This document shows, piece by piece, positions 8,504 to 17,144 of a stretch of 35,757 nt of DNA. The notes below the pieces were generated by a model, which was given only the letters and a program-made list of their open reading frames with translations, made no database searches and was not told the origin of the DNA. The position numbers and the translations under genes were made by a program. Source of the DNA: Pseudoxanthomonas mexicana (GTDB lineage Bacteria > Pseudomonadota > Gammaproteobacteria > Xanthomonadales > Xanthomonadaceae); NCBI RefSeq assembly GCF_010093385.1, contig NZ_PDWV01000040.1, forward strand, positions 1-35,757. Direction: 5' to 3'. Numbering within the stretch: position 1 is the first letter of the stretch; the number at the start of each line of letters is the position of its first letter.

Positions 8504-8581
8504 ATGAATTTCCTACGCCATCCCGCCCGCCAGCAGCGCGAGGCTGACGGTTCCGCCGTCGCCGCGGGAGCCCGCCGATGA
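8504..8581 (+). other. 25-codon mini-ORF in the pilJ-chpA gap
   Basis: An ATG at 8504 opens 25 codons (starting MNFLRHPARQQREADG) whose TGA (8579-8581) overlaps the chpA ATG as ATGA. The 90-bp gap is where pilK (a CheR methyltransferase gene) lies in Pseudomonas. The ORF may be a translational-coupling leader, a remnant of a lost gene, or chance. There is no good Shine-Dalgarno in front of it. GGGAG at 8566-8570 could instead serve chpA. Confidence 0.3.
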
Positions 8582-11500
8582 GTGCGCTGCGCGAAGCCAT
8601 GAGCCACGCCGTGCTCGGCTGGGTGAAGCCCGAACTGGACGAGACCCTGCGCCTGGTGCGGCAGGAGATCGAGGCCTTCGTCGAGACGCCCGCGGATACC
8701 AGCCGCATGCGTTTCTGCGCCGGTTACCTGCACCAGGTGCAGGGCACGCTGCGCATGGTGGAGCTGTATGCCCCGGCGATGGTGGCCGAGGAGCTGGAGC
8801 TGCTGGCCAAGGCGTTGCAGGAAGGCGCCGCAGGGGATCGCGACGAGGCCTGCGCCACGCTGATGCGCGGCGCGGTGCTGCTGCCGGATTACCTGGAACG
8901 CCTGCAGGAAGGCCATCGCGACATCCCGATCGTGCTGCTGCCGCTGCTCAACGAGATCCGCGCCGCGCGCGGCGCCTCCGGGCTCAACGAAAGCATGCTG
9001 TTCCCACCGGGCACGGGGGAGGTCGTCGCGCCCAGCGAGGCCGAGATCGACCACGCGCGCAGTAGCCTGAGCGGGCGCAACCGCGAACTGCTCGACACGG
9101 TCGGCAATGCGGTGAAGGAAGAACTGCTGCGGGTGAAGGATGCGCTGGACCTGCACCTGCGCACCGGCAGCGACGCCCACGACCTCGAGCCGCAGGTCGC
9201 CGAGCTGGGCAACGTGGCCGACACGCTGGGCATGATGGGCCTGGGCGTGGCGCGCGACGTGGTGATGCAGCAGCGCGACACGCTGCGCGACGTCGTCGCC
9301 GGCAGCCGGCCTGCGGACGAAGGCACGCTGCTCGATGTGGCCGGCGCGCTGCTGTACGTGGACGCGTCGCTGGACGACCAAGTCGCCCGGCTGGGCAGCG
9401 CCGGCGATGCCGCGCCCGACCCGAGCACCGCCGAATCCCAGCGCACCGTCGAGGTGCTGGCGCAGGAAGCGATCATCAATTTCGCCGGCGCGCGCGAGCG
9501 CTTCGTGGCGTTCATCGAGACCAACTGGGACCACGGCGAACTGGCCGAGGTGCCGCGCCTGCTGGACGAAGTGGCCGGCGCGCTGCGCATGCTCGAACTG
9601 GGCCAGGCGGGCGACTACGTGACCGGCGTGCGCCGCTATGTCGGCAGCGAGCTGATCGGCAAGAAGCGCGTGCCTGGCGGACAGCAGCTGGACACCCTGG
9701 CCGACGCGATGGCCAGCCTGGAGTACTACCTGGAAGCGCTGCGCGAGCGGCGTCCCAATCGCGAGGACATCCTCGAGATCACCCGCGGCAGCCTGGAGGC
9801 GCTGCGCTACTGGCCGCTGCCGCCCGAGGCGCCGGCCGAGCACGAAGCGGCTGTCATCACCGCACCGGCGGTGGCCGCGACCGAACCGCCTGCGGCACCC
9901 GAGATCGAGGCACCGACCGCGCAGCCCGCAGAGGACACCGCGCCCGCACCGTCCTTCGGCGCGCTGAGCCTGGAGCCGCTCGATACGGCGCCCGTACTGG
10001 GCGACGCGAATCCCTTCGATCCGGTCGGTTTCGAAGAGGCCGCTGCGGACGTCGAAGCCACGACGTTCGTGGTCGAGCTCGAAGAACAGGCGACTGCGTC
10101 GGCGCCGGACGACGCGCCGGTCGAACCCGAGGCGCCTGCGGCGCAGGAAGAGGCCGTTGCGTTCGCTCCGGCCACACCGGTCGAGGCGGAAGAAGACGCG
10201 CTGCCGGATCTGCGCCACGAGATCGCGGCCGCGGCCGCCGCGTTGCCGGCGGCGACCGTGGTGGGCGGCTTCGATGGCGACGCCACCGACATCGACGACG
10301 AGATCCGCGAGGTCTTCCTGGAGGAGTTCGACGAGGAGATCGTCAACCTCCGCCAGCTGCTGCCGGTATGGCGCAGCAATCCTGAAGATCTGGAGCGGCT
10401 GCGGCCGATCCGTCGCGTGTTCCACACGCTGAAGGGCAGCGGGCGCCTGGTCGGCGCCAAGACGCTCGGCGAGTTCAGCTGGAAGGTGGAGAACATGCTC
10501 AACCGCGTGCTGGACCGCACGCGCGAGCCCAGCCACGCCGTCGAAGCGCTGCTGGAACAGGCCTGCGATGCGCTGCCGCAGCTCAACGCCGCACTGCGCG
10601 GCCAAGGCAGCGTGACCGCAGACCTGGCCGGCCTGCAGGACGTGGCCGATCGTCTTGCCGCCGGCGAAGACGCCTACTACAGCGCCGAAGCCCCGGTGCG
10701 GGCGGAGGACGAGGAGTTCGTCGAGCCCGCCTACGTCGCTCCGATTGCAGAGGACGTGCCGGCCGTGTTCGAGCCGGAAACCGAAGGTACGCCGGCGTCG
10801 GTGGACGCGGTACTGCGCGAGATCCTGGAAACCGAAGTCGACAACCACCTGGACACCGTCGACACCTGGCTGCAGAAGGCGCAGGTGGAGGCCACGCCGG
10901 TCAGCGAAGAACTGCTGCGCGCCATCCACACGATGAACGGCGCCCTGGCCATGGCCGACGTGCCCGAGATCACCCACGTCACCGCGCCGGCGGAACAGTA
11001 CGTCAAGCGGCTGCTGGCCGCGGGCGAAACGCCCACGCCGGAAGGCGTGGCCGCGTTGGCCGATACCGCGCAGGCGATCCGCCGCAGCGTGGCGGCCCTG
11101 CAGGCGCCGTCGCCGCGGATTCCCGTATTCGCCGCGCTGTCCGCACAACTGGTGGCGCTGGGCGACAGCCTGCCTGACCTGCGCGCAGGCGCGCAGATCG
11201 TCGATGACGCCCGCCAGGGCACCTACGTGGGCCAGACGCCCATCGCCGCGCCGGTCGGGCCGTCCGACGTGGAACTGCTGGCGATGGACCTGTCGGTTTC
11301 CCTCGATACCGAGCCGGCCGAGGTGGCGGGTGGATTCGCCATCGCCGATACCGTCGATGGCGAAGGCGCCGCAGAACTCCCGACGGACGCGGGCACCGCG
11401 CTTCCGGCCGATGCGGAGGAGACCGTGTCGCGGGAGGACATCCCCGCCGACCTGCCCCAGGTCCCGGCACCCACCGACCAGAGCGTCACTTTCTACGACA

Positions 11501-14500
11501 TCGACTACCGCATCCTGCCGCGCACGCAGGTGCCGGACGCCGAGGCGGCGGTGCCATCGAGCGAAGAGGCACAGCAGGACGAAGTGCCACCCATGGTCGA
11601 CGACATTGCCGTCGACGGGGCCGATGCCGGGCCGCATGACGTGGAAGAGACCGTTTCGACTGACGCGCCCGCCCTGCAGGCGGCGGATGAAGCAGCGCGC
11701 GCGTCGGACCAGACCGCCGTCGTGGACGACGAAGTCCTGGTGGTCGATGGCGATATGCCCGCCTTCCTGAGCGAGATGGATGCCGCACCGGCGACCGGGA
11801 CGGACGGGGGCGAGCAGGCGGCCGATGACGCCACGGCGCACGACGAGACTGGTGCCGTCGTGTCCGATGAGCAGATCGAAGCCGGCGCGGCCGAGCCCGC
11901 CCCGGAGCCGGAGATCGCCGAGGCCGTCGAGACGATCGAGGCCATCGAAGAAACCTCCGTCGAGGACGATGCCGTCGAGGCCATCGAAGAGGCCCCCGTC
12001 GAAGACGATGCCGTGGAAGCCATCGACACGCCTTCGTCGACGGTGGAAGACATGGCCGATGCCGATGTCGACGCATCGCCGACCGCCGACAGCCCCGCCG
12101 TGGAAGACGCTTCGTCGGAACCGGTCGAGGTCGACGAGATCGTCGAGGCCGTGGAAGTCGTCGAAGTGGTGGACGCATCCGAAGCGGAAGCTCCCGCATC
12201 GCAGGACGTCGAACCCGTTGCCTCCGTCGAAGCCGAGGAGTCTGCCGTGACCAGTGCGCCCGCCGACATGCCGGAGCCGGAGGAGGCCCTCGACCTGACC
12301 GGGCTGGACCTGGACCTGGTCGAGATCTTCATCGAGGAAGGCAACGACCTGCTCGACCACTCCGACGACCTGCTGGCCAAGCTGCGCGAGACGCCGGAAG
12401 ACCGCGCGCTGGTGATCAGCCTGCAGCGCGACCTGCACACCCTGAAGGGCGGTGCGCGCATGGCCGGCATCCATGCCGTCGGCGATCTGGGCCATGCGAT
12501 CGAGTCGATGCTGGAATCGATCGCCGGCCAGCGCACGGAGCTGGACCGCCGGGCGATCCAGCTGCTCGAGCGTGGCTTCGACACCCTGCATGCGCAGCTG
12601 GCGCGCGTGACTGCGCGTCGCGCCGTGACCATTCCGGACGGCATGATCGCCGAGTTCAATGCGCGCGCGCGCGGCATCGAACTGCCCGCGGCGCCGGAAG
12701 TCGCCGCGGCGGCTCCCGTGTCGATCGAGCTGGCGCCGTTGTCGGCCCCGATCGAGACCGACCTGGCCGCGCCCGTGGAGGAGGAGTTCTTCCCGATGGG
12801 CCAGCAGGAGCAGGTGCGCGTGCGCGCCGACCTGCTGGACCGGCTGGTGAACCACGCCGGCGAGGTCGCCATCTACCGCGCGCGCCTGGAGCAGCAGATG
12901 GGTGCGTTCCGCGGCGCGATGGCCGAACTGGACCGCACCAACATCCGCCTGCACGACCAGCTGCGCCGCCTGGACCTGGAAACGGAAGCGCAGATCGTGG
13001 CGCGTTACCAGCGCGAGCACGACAAGCAGGACCCGACGTTCGATCCGCTGGAACTGGACCGCTTCTCCACGCTGCAGCAGCTCAGTCGTGCGCTGGCCGA
13101 ATCGGCCGCCGACATCAGCGGCCTGCAAGGCGTGCTGGACGATCTGTCGCGCCAGTACGACAGCCTGCTGCAGCAGCAGTCGCGTGTCAGCTCGGAACTG
13201 CAGGACGGCCTGATGCGCGCGCGCATGGTGCCGTTCGAAGGCATCGTGCCGCGCCTGCGCCGCGTGCTGCGCCAGGCGGCCAGCGACACGCAGAAGCAGG
13301 TGAACCTGCAGCTGTCCGGTACCCACGGCGAAATGGACCGCAACGTGCTGGAGCGCATGACCGCGCCGCTGGAGCACCTGCTGCGCAATTCGGTCGCGCA
13401 TGGCCTGGAATCGCCGGAGGCGCGCCGCAAGGCGGGCAAGCCGGAGGAGGGCACCGTGCAGGTCGCGCTGCGCCGCGAAGGGTCGGAAATGGTGCTGGTC
13501 GTCTCCGACGACGGTGCCGGCCTGGACCGCGAGGCGATCCGCCGTCGCGCCGAGCAGCGCGGGCTGATCCAGCCCGGCGCCACGCTGGCCGACGCCGATC
13601 TGGACCGCCTCATCCTGGAGTCCGGCTTCAGCACCTACGACCAGGTCAGCCAGCTGGCCGGCCGTGGCGTGGGCATGGACGTGGTGTACAACGAAGTGCG
13701 CCAGCTGGGCGGCTCGCTGGACATCAGCTCCACGCCGGGCCAGGGCGCCACCTTCACCCTGCGCCTGCCGCAGACGCTGGCGGTCACCCAGGCGGTGTTC
13801 GTGCAGATCGGCGAAACCCAGTTCGCCGTGCCGGTGGCGGCGGTCAGCGGCATCGGCCGCATCAGCCACGCGCGTTTCAATGCGGGTACCGGCGCCTATC
13901 ACTACGGTGGCGAGGACTATCCGCTGTACAACCTCGGCCATCTGGTGGGTCACGGCCCGGCCAAGGCCGAGGGCCAGGCCCAGGTGCCGCTGCTGCTGGT
14001 GCGCGCCGGCGACCTGCGTGCGGCCGTCGCCGTGGACCAGGTGCTGGGCAACCGCGAGATCGTGGTCAAGCCGGTCGGCCCGCAGATCGCCTCCATTCCG
14101 GGCATCTACGGTGCCACCATCACCGGCGATGGCAGCGTGGTGGTGATCCTGGACGCCGCACCGCTGGTGCGCCGCCACCTGGCGCAGCCGGCACAGCCGG
14201 CGCAGCCCACGGCGGCCGTCGAGCAGCGCCGCGTGCCGCTGGTGATGGTGGTGGACGACTCGCTGACCATGCGCAAGGTGACCAGCCGCGTGCTGGAACG
14301 CCACAACTTCGAGGTCTCGGCTGCGCGCGACGGCGTGGAAGCGCTGGAGAAGCTGGAGGAGCGCGTGCCCGACCTGATGCTGCTGGACATCGAGATGCCG
14401 CGCATGGACGGTTACGAGCTGGCCACCACGATGAAGGCCGATCCGCGCTTCAAGGACGTGCCCATCGTGATGATCACCTCGCGTACCGGCGACAAGCACC

Positions 14501-14613
14501 GCCAGCGCGCCTTCGACATCGGCGTGCAGCGTTACCTGGGCAAGCCGTACCAGGAGCTGGACCTGATGCGCAACGTGTACGACCTGCTGGGAATCGCCCG
14601 TGTCCGTGAGTGA
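8578..14613 (+). CDS. chpA: Hybrid CheA-type histidine kinase/response regulator ChpA
   Basis: A 2011-residue multidomain kinase, shorter than Pseudomonas ChpA (about 2470). The N-terminal FimL-like Hpt domain has H52 (YLHQVQGTLRM). A second copy has D330 at the equivalent place and is likely dead. Further Hpt sites are H616 (HTLKGSGRLVG), H784 (HTMNGALAM, the usual Lys replaced by Asn) and H1287 (HTLKGGARMAG). Long Ala/Glu/Asp/Pro linkers lie at about 430-560 and 920-1235. After them come the dimerisation helices, the HATPase domain (N box H1600-LLRNSVAHG; G box G1695-RGVGMD), a CheW-like domain and a C-terminal receiver (D1893-D1894, acceptor D1937, LTMRK, YLGKPY). It should phosphorylate PilG, steered by PilJ through PilI and ChpC. 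Start and mini-ORF stop overlap as ATGA; its 3' end overlaps chpB. Confidence 0.95.
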   Translation: MSALREAMSHAVLGWVKPELDETLRLVRQEIEAFVETPADTSRMRFCAGYLHQVQGTLRMVELYAPAMVAEELELLAKALQEGAAGDRDEACATLMRGAVLLPDYLERLQEGHRDIPIVLLPLLNEIRAARGASGLNESMLFPPGTGEVVAPSEAEIDHARSSLSGRNRELLDTVGNAVKEELLRVKDALDLHLRTGSDAHDLEPQVAELGNVADTLGMMGLGVARDVVMQQRDTLRDVVAGSRPADEGTLLDVAGALLYVDASLDDQVARLGSAGDAAPDPSTAESQRTVEVLAQEAIINFAGARERFVAFIETNWDHGELAEVPRLLDEVAGALRMLELGQAGDYVTGVRRYVGSELIGKKRVPGGQQLDTLADAMASLEYYLEALRERRPNREDILEITRGSLEALRYWPLPPEAPAEHEAAVITAPAVAATEPPAAPEIEAPTAQPAEDTAPAPSFGALSLEPLDTAPVLGDANPFDPVGFEEAAADVEATTFVVELEEQATASAPDDAPVEPEAPAAQEEAVAFAPATPVEAEEDALPDLRHEIAAAAAALPAATVVGGFDGDATDIDDEIREVFLEEFDEEIVNLRQLLPVWRSNPEDLERLRPIRRVFHTLKGSGRLVGAKTLGEFSWKVENMLNRVLDRTREPSHAVEALLEQACDALPQLNAALRGQGSVTADLAGLQDVADRLAAGEDAYYSAEAPVRAEDEEFVEPAYVAPIAEDVPAVFEPETEGTPASVDAVLREILETEVDNHLDTVDTWLQKAQVEATPVSEELLRAIHTMNGALAMADVPEITHVTAPAEQYVKRLLAAGETPTPEGVAALADTAQAIRRSVAALQAPSPRIPVFAALSAQLVALGDSLPDLRAGAQIVDDARQGTYVGQTPIAAPVGPSDVELLAMDLSVSLDTEPAEVAGGFAIADTVDGEGAAELPTDAGTALPADAEETVSREDIPADLPQVPAPTDQSVTFYDIDYRILPRTQVPDAEAAVPSSEEAQQDEVPPMVDDIAVDGADAGPHDVEETVSTDAPALQAADEAARASDQTAVVDDEVLVVDGDMPAFLSEMDAAPATGTDGGEQAADDATAHDETGAVVSDEQIEAGAAEPAPEPEIAEAVETIEAIEETSVEDDAVEAIEEAPVEDDAVEAIDTPSSTVEDMADADVDASPTADSPAVEDASSEPVEVDEIVEAVEVVEVVDASEAEAPASQDVEPVASVEAEESAVTSAPADMPEPEEALDLTGLDLDLVEIFIEEGNDLLDHSDDLLAKLRETPEDRALVISLQRDLHTLKGGARMAGIHAVGDLGHAIESMLESIAGQRTELDRRAIQLLERGFDTLHAQLARVTARRAVTIPDGMIAEFNARARGIELPAAPEVAAAAPVSIELAPLSAPIETDLAAPVEEEFFPMGQQEQVRVRADLLDRLVNHAGEVAIYRARLEQQMGAFRGAMAELDRTNIRLHDQLRRLDLETEAQIVARYQREHDKQDPTFDPLELDRFSTLQQLSRALAESAADISGLQGVLDDLSRQYDSLLQQQSRVSSELQDGLMRARMVPFEGIVPRLRRVLRQAASDTQKQVNLQLSGTHGEMDRNVLERMTAPLEHLLRNSVAHGLESPEARRKAGKPEEGTVQVALRREGSEMVLVVSDDGAGLDREAIRRRAEQRGLIQPGATLADADLDRLILESGFSTYDQVSQLAGRGVGMDVVYNEVRQLGGSLDISSTPGQGATFTLRLPQTLAVTQAVFVQIGETQFAVPVAAVSGIGRISHARFNAGTGAYHYGGEDYPLYNLGHLVGHGPAKAEGQAQVPLLLVRAGDLRAAVAVDQVLGNREIVVKPVGPQIASIPGIYGATITGDGSVVVILDAAPLVRRHLAQPAQPAQPTAAVEQRRVPLVMVVDDSLTMRKVTSRVLERHNFEVSAARDGVEALEKLEERVPDLMLLDIEMPRMDGYELATTMKADPRFKDVPIVMITSRTGDKHRQRAFDIGVQRYLGKPYQELDLMRNVYDLLGIARVRE
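11941..12030 (+). repeat. 39-bp tandem coding repeat in the chpA acidic linker
   Basis: Two 13-codon units (11941-11979 and 11980-12018) and a 4-codon start of a third encode AIEExxVEDDAVE. They differ mainly at two residues and in synonymous bases. The repeat lies in the Asp/Glu/Ala-rich linker before the last Hpt domain of ChpA. Copy number could vary between strains and change the linker length. Confidence 0.7.
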
Positions 14614-15838
14614 AGCCAAACGCGTGGCCCTGCTGGCGCGCCCGGGCGAGGCGCGCGAGCGCCTGCGCGTGGCGCTGCACGAAGCGGGTGCCGACATCGT
14701 GCTGGAAGACGACCCCAACACCCTGGATGCGGAGGCCCTGGGCAGCAGTGCGCCCCAGGTGGTGCTGGTGGCGCTGGAGCCGGCCATCGAGGACAGCCTG
14801 GAGCGCTTCGACTGCGTCCTGCACGATCCTGCCGTCGCGGTCATCTTCGACGAGGCCGATCTGGCCGCGCGTCGACAGGGCTGGGATGCGCAGCGATGGG
14901 CGCGCCACCTGGCCGCCAAGCTGCACGGCCACCGCGATGTCCTGCCTCCCGGTCGTGAAGAGGACGTGGTCCTGCAGTTGGAACCCGGCCTGCCGGTGAC
15001 GCCCGCGCAGCTGCACGAAGGCGACGGCATCGCACGGCATCTGGAGGAGGCGGCCGACCGGGCGCTGGACCTGCCGAGCGACGATTTCGCCTATACCGGC
15101 GGCCTGCAGGCGCGCCCGTCCGGCGATCAGGTCGTGGATGCCGACGACTGGCTACGCACCGCCGGCCTGGAAACGGCCCCGGCATCGTCTCCGGCCGTGC
15201 CTCCGCCGCTGCCCGAGGTGCCGTCGGTCCCGCCGCCGGTGCCGACGCCCACGTTCGACCTGTCCAGTCTGGAACTGGAACCGCTGGATGCCGGCAGTAC
15301 GTCGGCGGCTGCCCGCGTGCAGGGCGCCGTGCTGGTCTTCGCCGGCATCGGCGGCCCCGATGCGGTACGCAAGCTGCTCGCCGAGCTGCCGGAGGGATTC
15401 CCCAAGCCGCTGCTGGTGCACCTGCGCCTGGATGGTGGCCGCTACGACAACCTGGTCCGGCAGATGGAGCGCGTGGCGCACATGCCGGTGGTGCTGGCCG
15501 AGGCCGGTACGCCTGCCGAAGCGGGACATATCTATGTGTTGCCCGGCGACGTCGTGCCGTTTGTGGATGCCGGCCAGGTGGCGTTCCGCCCGGGCGCGGT
15601 GATCCACACGATGATCCCGCAGCTGCCGCCCGCCGACAGTGCGGTGCTGCTGCTCAGCGGCAGCGACAGCGCGCTGGTCGATCCGGCCGCGACGCTGGGC
15701 ACGCAGGGCGCGCTGGTGCTCGGCCAGTCGCAGGAAGGCTGCTACGACCCGGCCGCGCCGCGTGCGCTGGCCGCCCGTGGTGCCGACCTGGGCACCCCCG
15801 TGCAGCTGGCGCAACGCCTGACCGACCGCTGGTTCTGA
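14600..15838 (+). CDS. chpB: CheB-like protein ChpB with degenerate methylesterase site
   Basis: A 412-residue protein of CheB layout. There is an N-terminal receiver-like domain (about 7-110), a Pro-rich linker (about 195-225) and a C-terminal domain aligning with CheB methylesterase (about 240-412). The receiver shows no clear acidic pair or phosphoacceptor Asp. In the esterase part the catalytic Ser motif GASTGG reads FAGIGG (247-252), so Gly249 stands where Ser is expected. The catalytic His motif is kept (LVH274L). The TGMGxDG Asp motif reads SGSDSAL (353-359), with Ala358 at the Asp position. It overlaps chpA by 14 bp from the GTG at 14600, or 8 bp if the GTG at 14606 is used. It is probably a non-catalytic scaffold or regulator of the ChpA array. 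Membership is inferred mostly from position and fold pattern. Confidence 0.8.
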   Translation: MSVSEAKRVALLARPGEARERLRVALHEAGADIVLEDDPNTLDAEALGSSAPQVVLVALEPAIEDSLERFDCVLHDPAVAVIFDEADLAARRQGWDAQRWARHLAAKLHGHRDVLPPGREEDVVLQLEPGLPVTPAQLHEGDGIARHLEEAADRALDLPSDDFAYTGGLQARPSGDQVVDADDWLRTAGLETAPASSPAVPPPLPEVPSVPPPVPTPTFDLSSLELEPLDAGSTSAAARVQGAVLVFAGIGGPDAVRKLLAELPEGFPKPLLVHLRLDGGRYDNLVRQMERVAHMPVVLAEAGTPAEAGHIYVLPGDVVPFVDAGQVAFRPGAVIHTMIPQLPPADSAVLLLSGSDSALVDPAATLGTQGALVLGQSQEGCYDPAAPRALAARGADLGTPVQLAQRLTDRWF

Positions 15839-15848
15839 GGAACACACA

Positions 15849-16319
15849 ATGGCCCATTCCAACGACGAGATCCGCGGCGTCCTGATCCAGGCGGGCGAGC
15901 ATCGCCTGCTGCTGCCCAACGCCACCGTCGCCGAGGTGCTGACCCGTGCGCCGGTCGAGCCGATCGCCGACATGCCCGACTGGCTGCCGGGCCGGATCGA
16001 CTGGCACGGCTGGCCCGTGCCGCTGGTGGCGTTCGGCCGCCTGAGCGGCAATGCAAACGAGCCGGTCGCGCTGAACAGCAAGATCGTGGTGCTCAAGGCG
16101 TTGAGCGGCGACAAGGATCGCCCGTATTTCGCGCTGCTCACGCCCTCGTTCCCGCGCCTGGTGTCGGTGCCGCGCGATGGCCTGCTGGCCGACGCGACCG
16201 AGGAAGAGCTCCCGGTTGGCGTGAAGGTCCGCGTGCTGCTCGGCGACGAAGCCGCCGTGCTGCCGGACCTGGAAGTCGTCGAAACGATGATCGGCGAAGC
16301 GCTGGCCAACGCGGCCTGA
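15849..16319 (+). CDS. chpC: CheW-like coupling protein ChpC
   Basis: A 156-residue CheW-domain protein at the end of the Pil-Chp operon, 10 bp after chpB, with a GAGGAA ribosome-binding site at 15837-15842. Typical CheW strands are visible: RGVLIQAGEHRLLLPNATVAEVL, then WLPGRIDWHGWPVPLVAFGRL. The C-terminal half is divergent from classical CheW, as in ChpC. In Pseudomonas ChpC is a second CheW homologue thought to link ChpA to an additional receptor. The operon appears to end here, followed by REP palindromes rather than a classical T-tailed terminator. Confidence 0.85.
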   Translation: MAHSNDEIRGVLIQAGEHRLLLPNATVAEVLTRAPVEPIADMPDWLPGRIDWHGWPVPLVAFGRLSGNANEPVALNSKIVVLKALSGDKDRPYFALLTPSFPRLVSVPRDGLLADATEEELPVGVKVRVLLGDEAAVLPDLEVVETMIGEALANAA

Positions 16320-16329
16320 CGCGGTCTGC

Positions 16330-16351
16330 GTAGGGCGGGCTTCAGCCCGCC
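16330..16351 (+). repeat. GTAG-type REP palindrome, copy 1
   Basis: GTAG followed by a near-perfect hairpin: GGCGGGC (16334-16340), loop TTCA, GCCCGCC (16345-16351). The GTAG head with a GC-rich stem is the format of the GTAG REP elements of Stenotrophomonas and relatives. It lies just past chpC and may protect or end the pil-chp mRNA. Confidence 0.75.
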
Positions 16352-16394
16352 ATCGCGGATCCTCTAGGTGAAGCGGCTTTCCACGAGATGTGCT

Positions 16395-16416
16395 GGCGGG
16401 CCTGGGCCCGCCCTAC
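16395..16416 (-). repeat. GTAG-type REP palindrome, copy 2 (facing copy 1)
   Basis: Read on the minus strand this is GTAG, GGCGGGC, loop CCAG, GCCCGCC, the same element in opposite orientation, 43 bp from copy 1. Its GTAG supplies the TAG stop codon of rsmE (16413-16415). The two copies together form a facing pair between the convergent chpC and rsmE genes, where they could act as a bidirectional terminator. Confidence 0.75.
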
Positions 16417-17144
16417 AGGTCGCCGAATCTCGACTGCAGCGCGGCGATGGCGGCCAGACCGGCGGTTTCCGTGCGCAGGATGCGCGGGCCAAGCCTCAGC
16501 CCGGTGAAGCCGGCCGCCGACAGGGTGTCGCGATCGCGCGGCGACCAGCCCCCTTCCGGGCCGATCGCGACCACCACCGCGCCCGTCGTGACCTGCACGG
16601 TCGCCAGTGACACGTCGCCCGTGGGGTCGAGCATCAGGCGCAGCGCATCGCTGGCGATGCCGCGCGCGGCGTCGTTGAGCGCGGTCGGTGCCGACAACCC
16701 TGGCAACCGTGCACGGCCGCTCTGTTCGCAGGCAGAGGCGATGACGCTGCGCCAATGCGCCATGCGTTTCTCGGTGCGCTCGGCGTCCAGCTTCACTTCG
16801 GTGCGCTCGGCCATGACGGGGACGATCGCAGCGACCCCCAGTTCGGTCGCCTTCTGCAGGATCAGGTCCATCTTCTCGCCACGCGCGATGCCCTGCAGCA
16901 GGGTCACATGCAGCGGGGATTCGTTGTCAACCGCCCGCGATGCCTGCAGTTCGACCACCACCTCGCGCTTGCCGATGGACGCGATGCGGCCGTCATGATC
17001 CTGGCCATCGCCGTTGAACAACACGCAGGCGTCGCCCTCGCGCAGCCGCAGCCCGCGGGCCGGGTGGTTGGCCAGGAGTTCGGGCAGGACGACGCGTGCG
17101 CCCGCCTGCAGCGGCAGCGCCACGTAACAGCGGGTCAGTCGCAT
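16413..17144 (-). CDS. rsmE: 16S rRNA (uracil(1498)-N(3))-methyltransferase
   Basis: A 243-residue SPOUT-family methyltransferase that methylates U1498 of 16S rRNA using S-adenosylmethionine; the length equals E. coli RsmE. The N-terminal PUA-like domain starts MRLTRCYVALPL. The SPOUT signature is clear: GEKMDLILQKATELGV, ERTEVKLDAERTEKRMAHWR, the AIGPEGGWSPRDRD loop and the C-terminal LGPRILRTETAGLAA knot. The start (ATG complementary to 17142-17144) overlaps the end of bioA by 10 bp, so the two genes are translationally coupled. The stop codon is provided by the GTAG end of a REP element. Confidence 0.96.
   Translation of the reverse strand: MRLTRCYVALPLQAGARVVLPELLANHPARGLRLREGDACVLFNGDGQDHDGRIASIGKREVVVELQASRAVDNESPLHVTLLQGIARGEKMDLILQKATELGVAAIVPVMAERTEVKLDAERTEKRMAHWRSVIASACEQSGRARLPGLSAPTALNDAARGIASDALRLMLDPTGDVSLATVQVTTGAVVVAIGPEGGWSPRDRDTLSAAGFTGLRLGPRILRTETAGLAAIAALQSRFGDL

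Noticed and set aside
7615-15030. A 2471-codon open frame on the minus strand, antisense to pilJ, chpA and chpB
   Set aside because: It is a shadow of high-GC codon usage: the plus strand encodes recognised Pil-Chp domains over the same bases, while the minus translation is His/Arg/Gln/Asp-rich with no domain.
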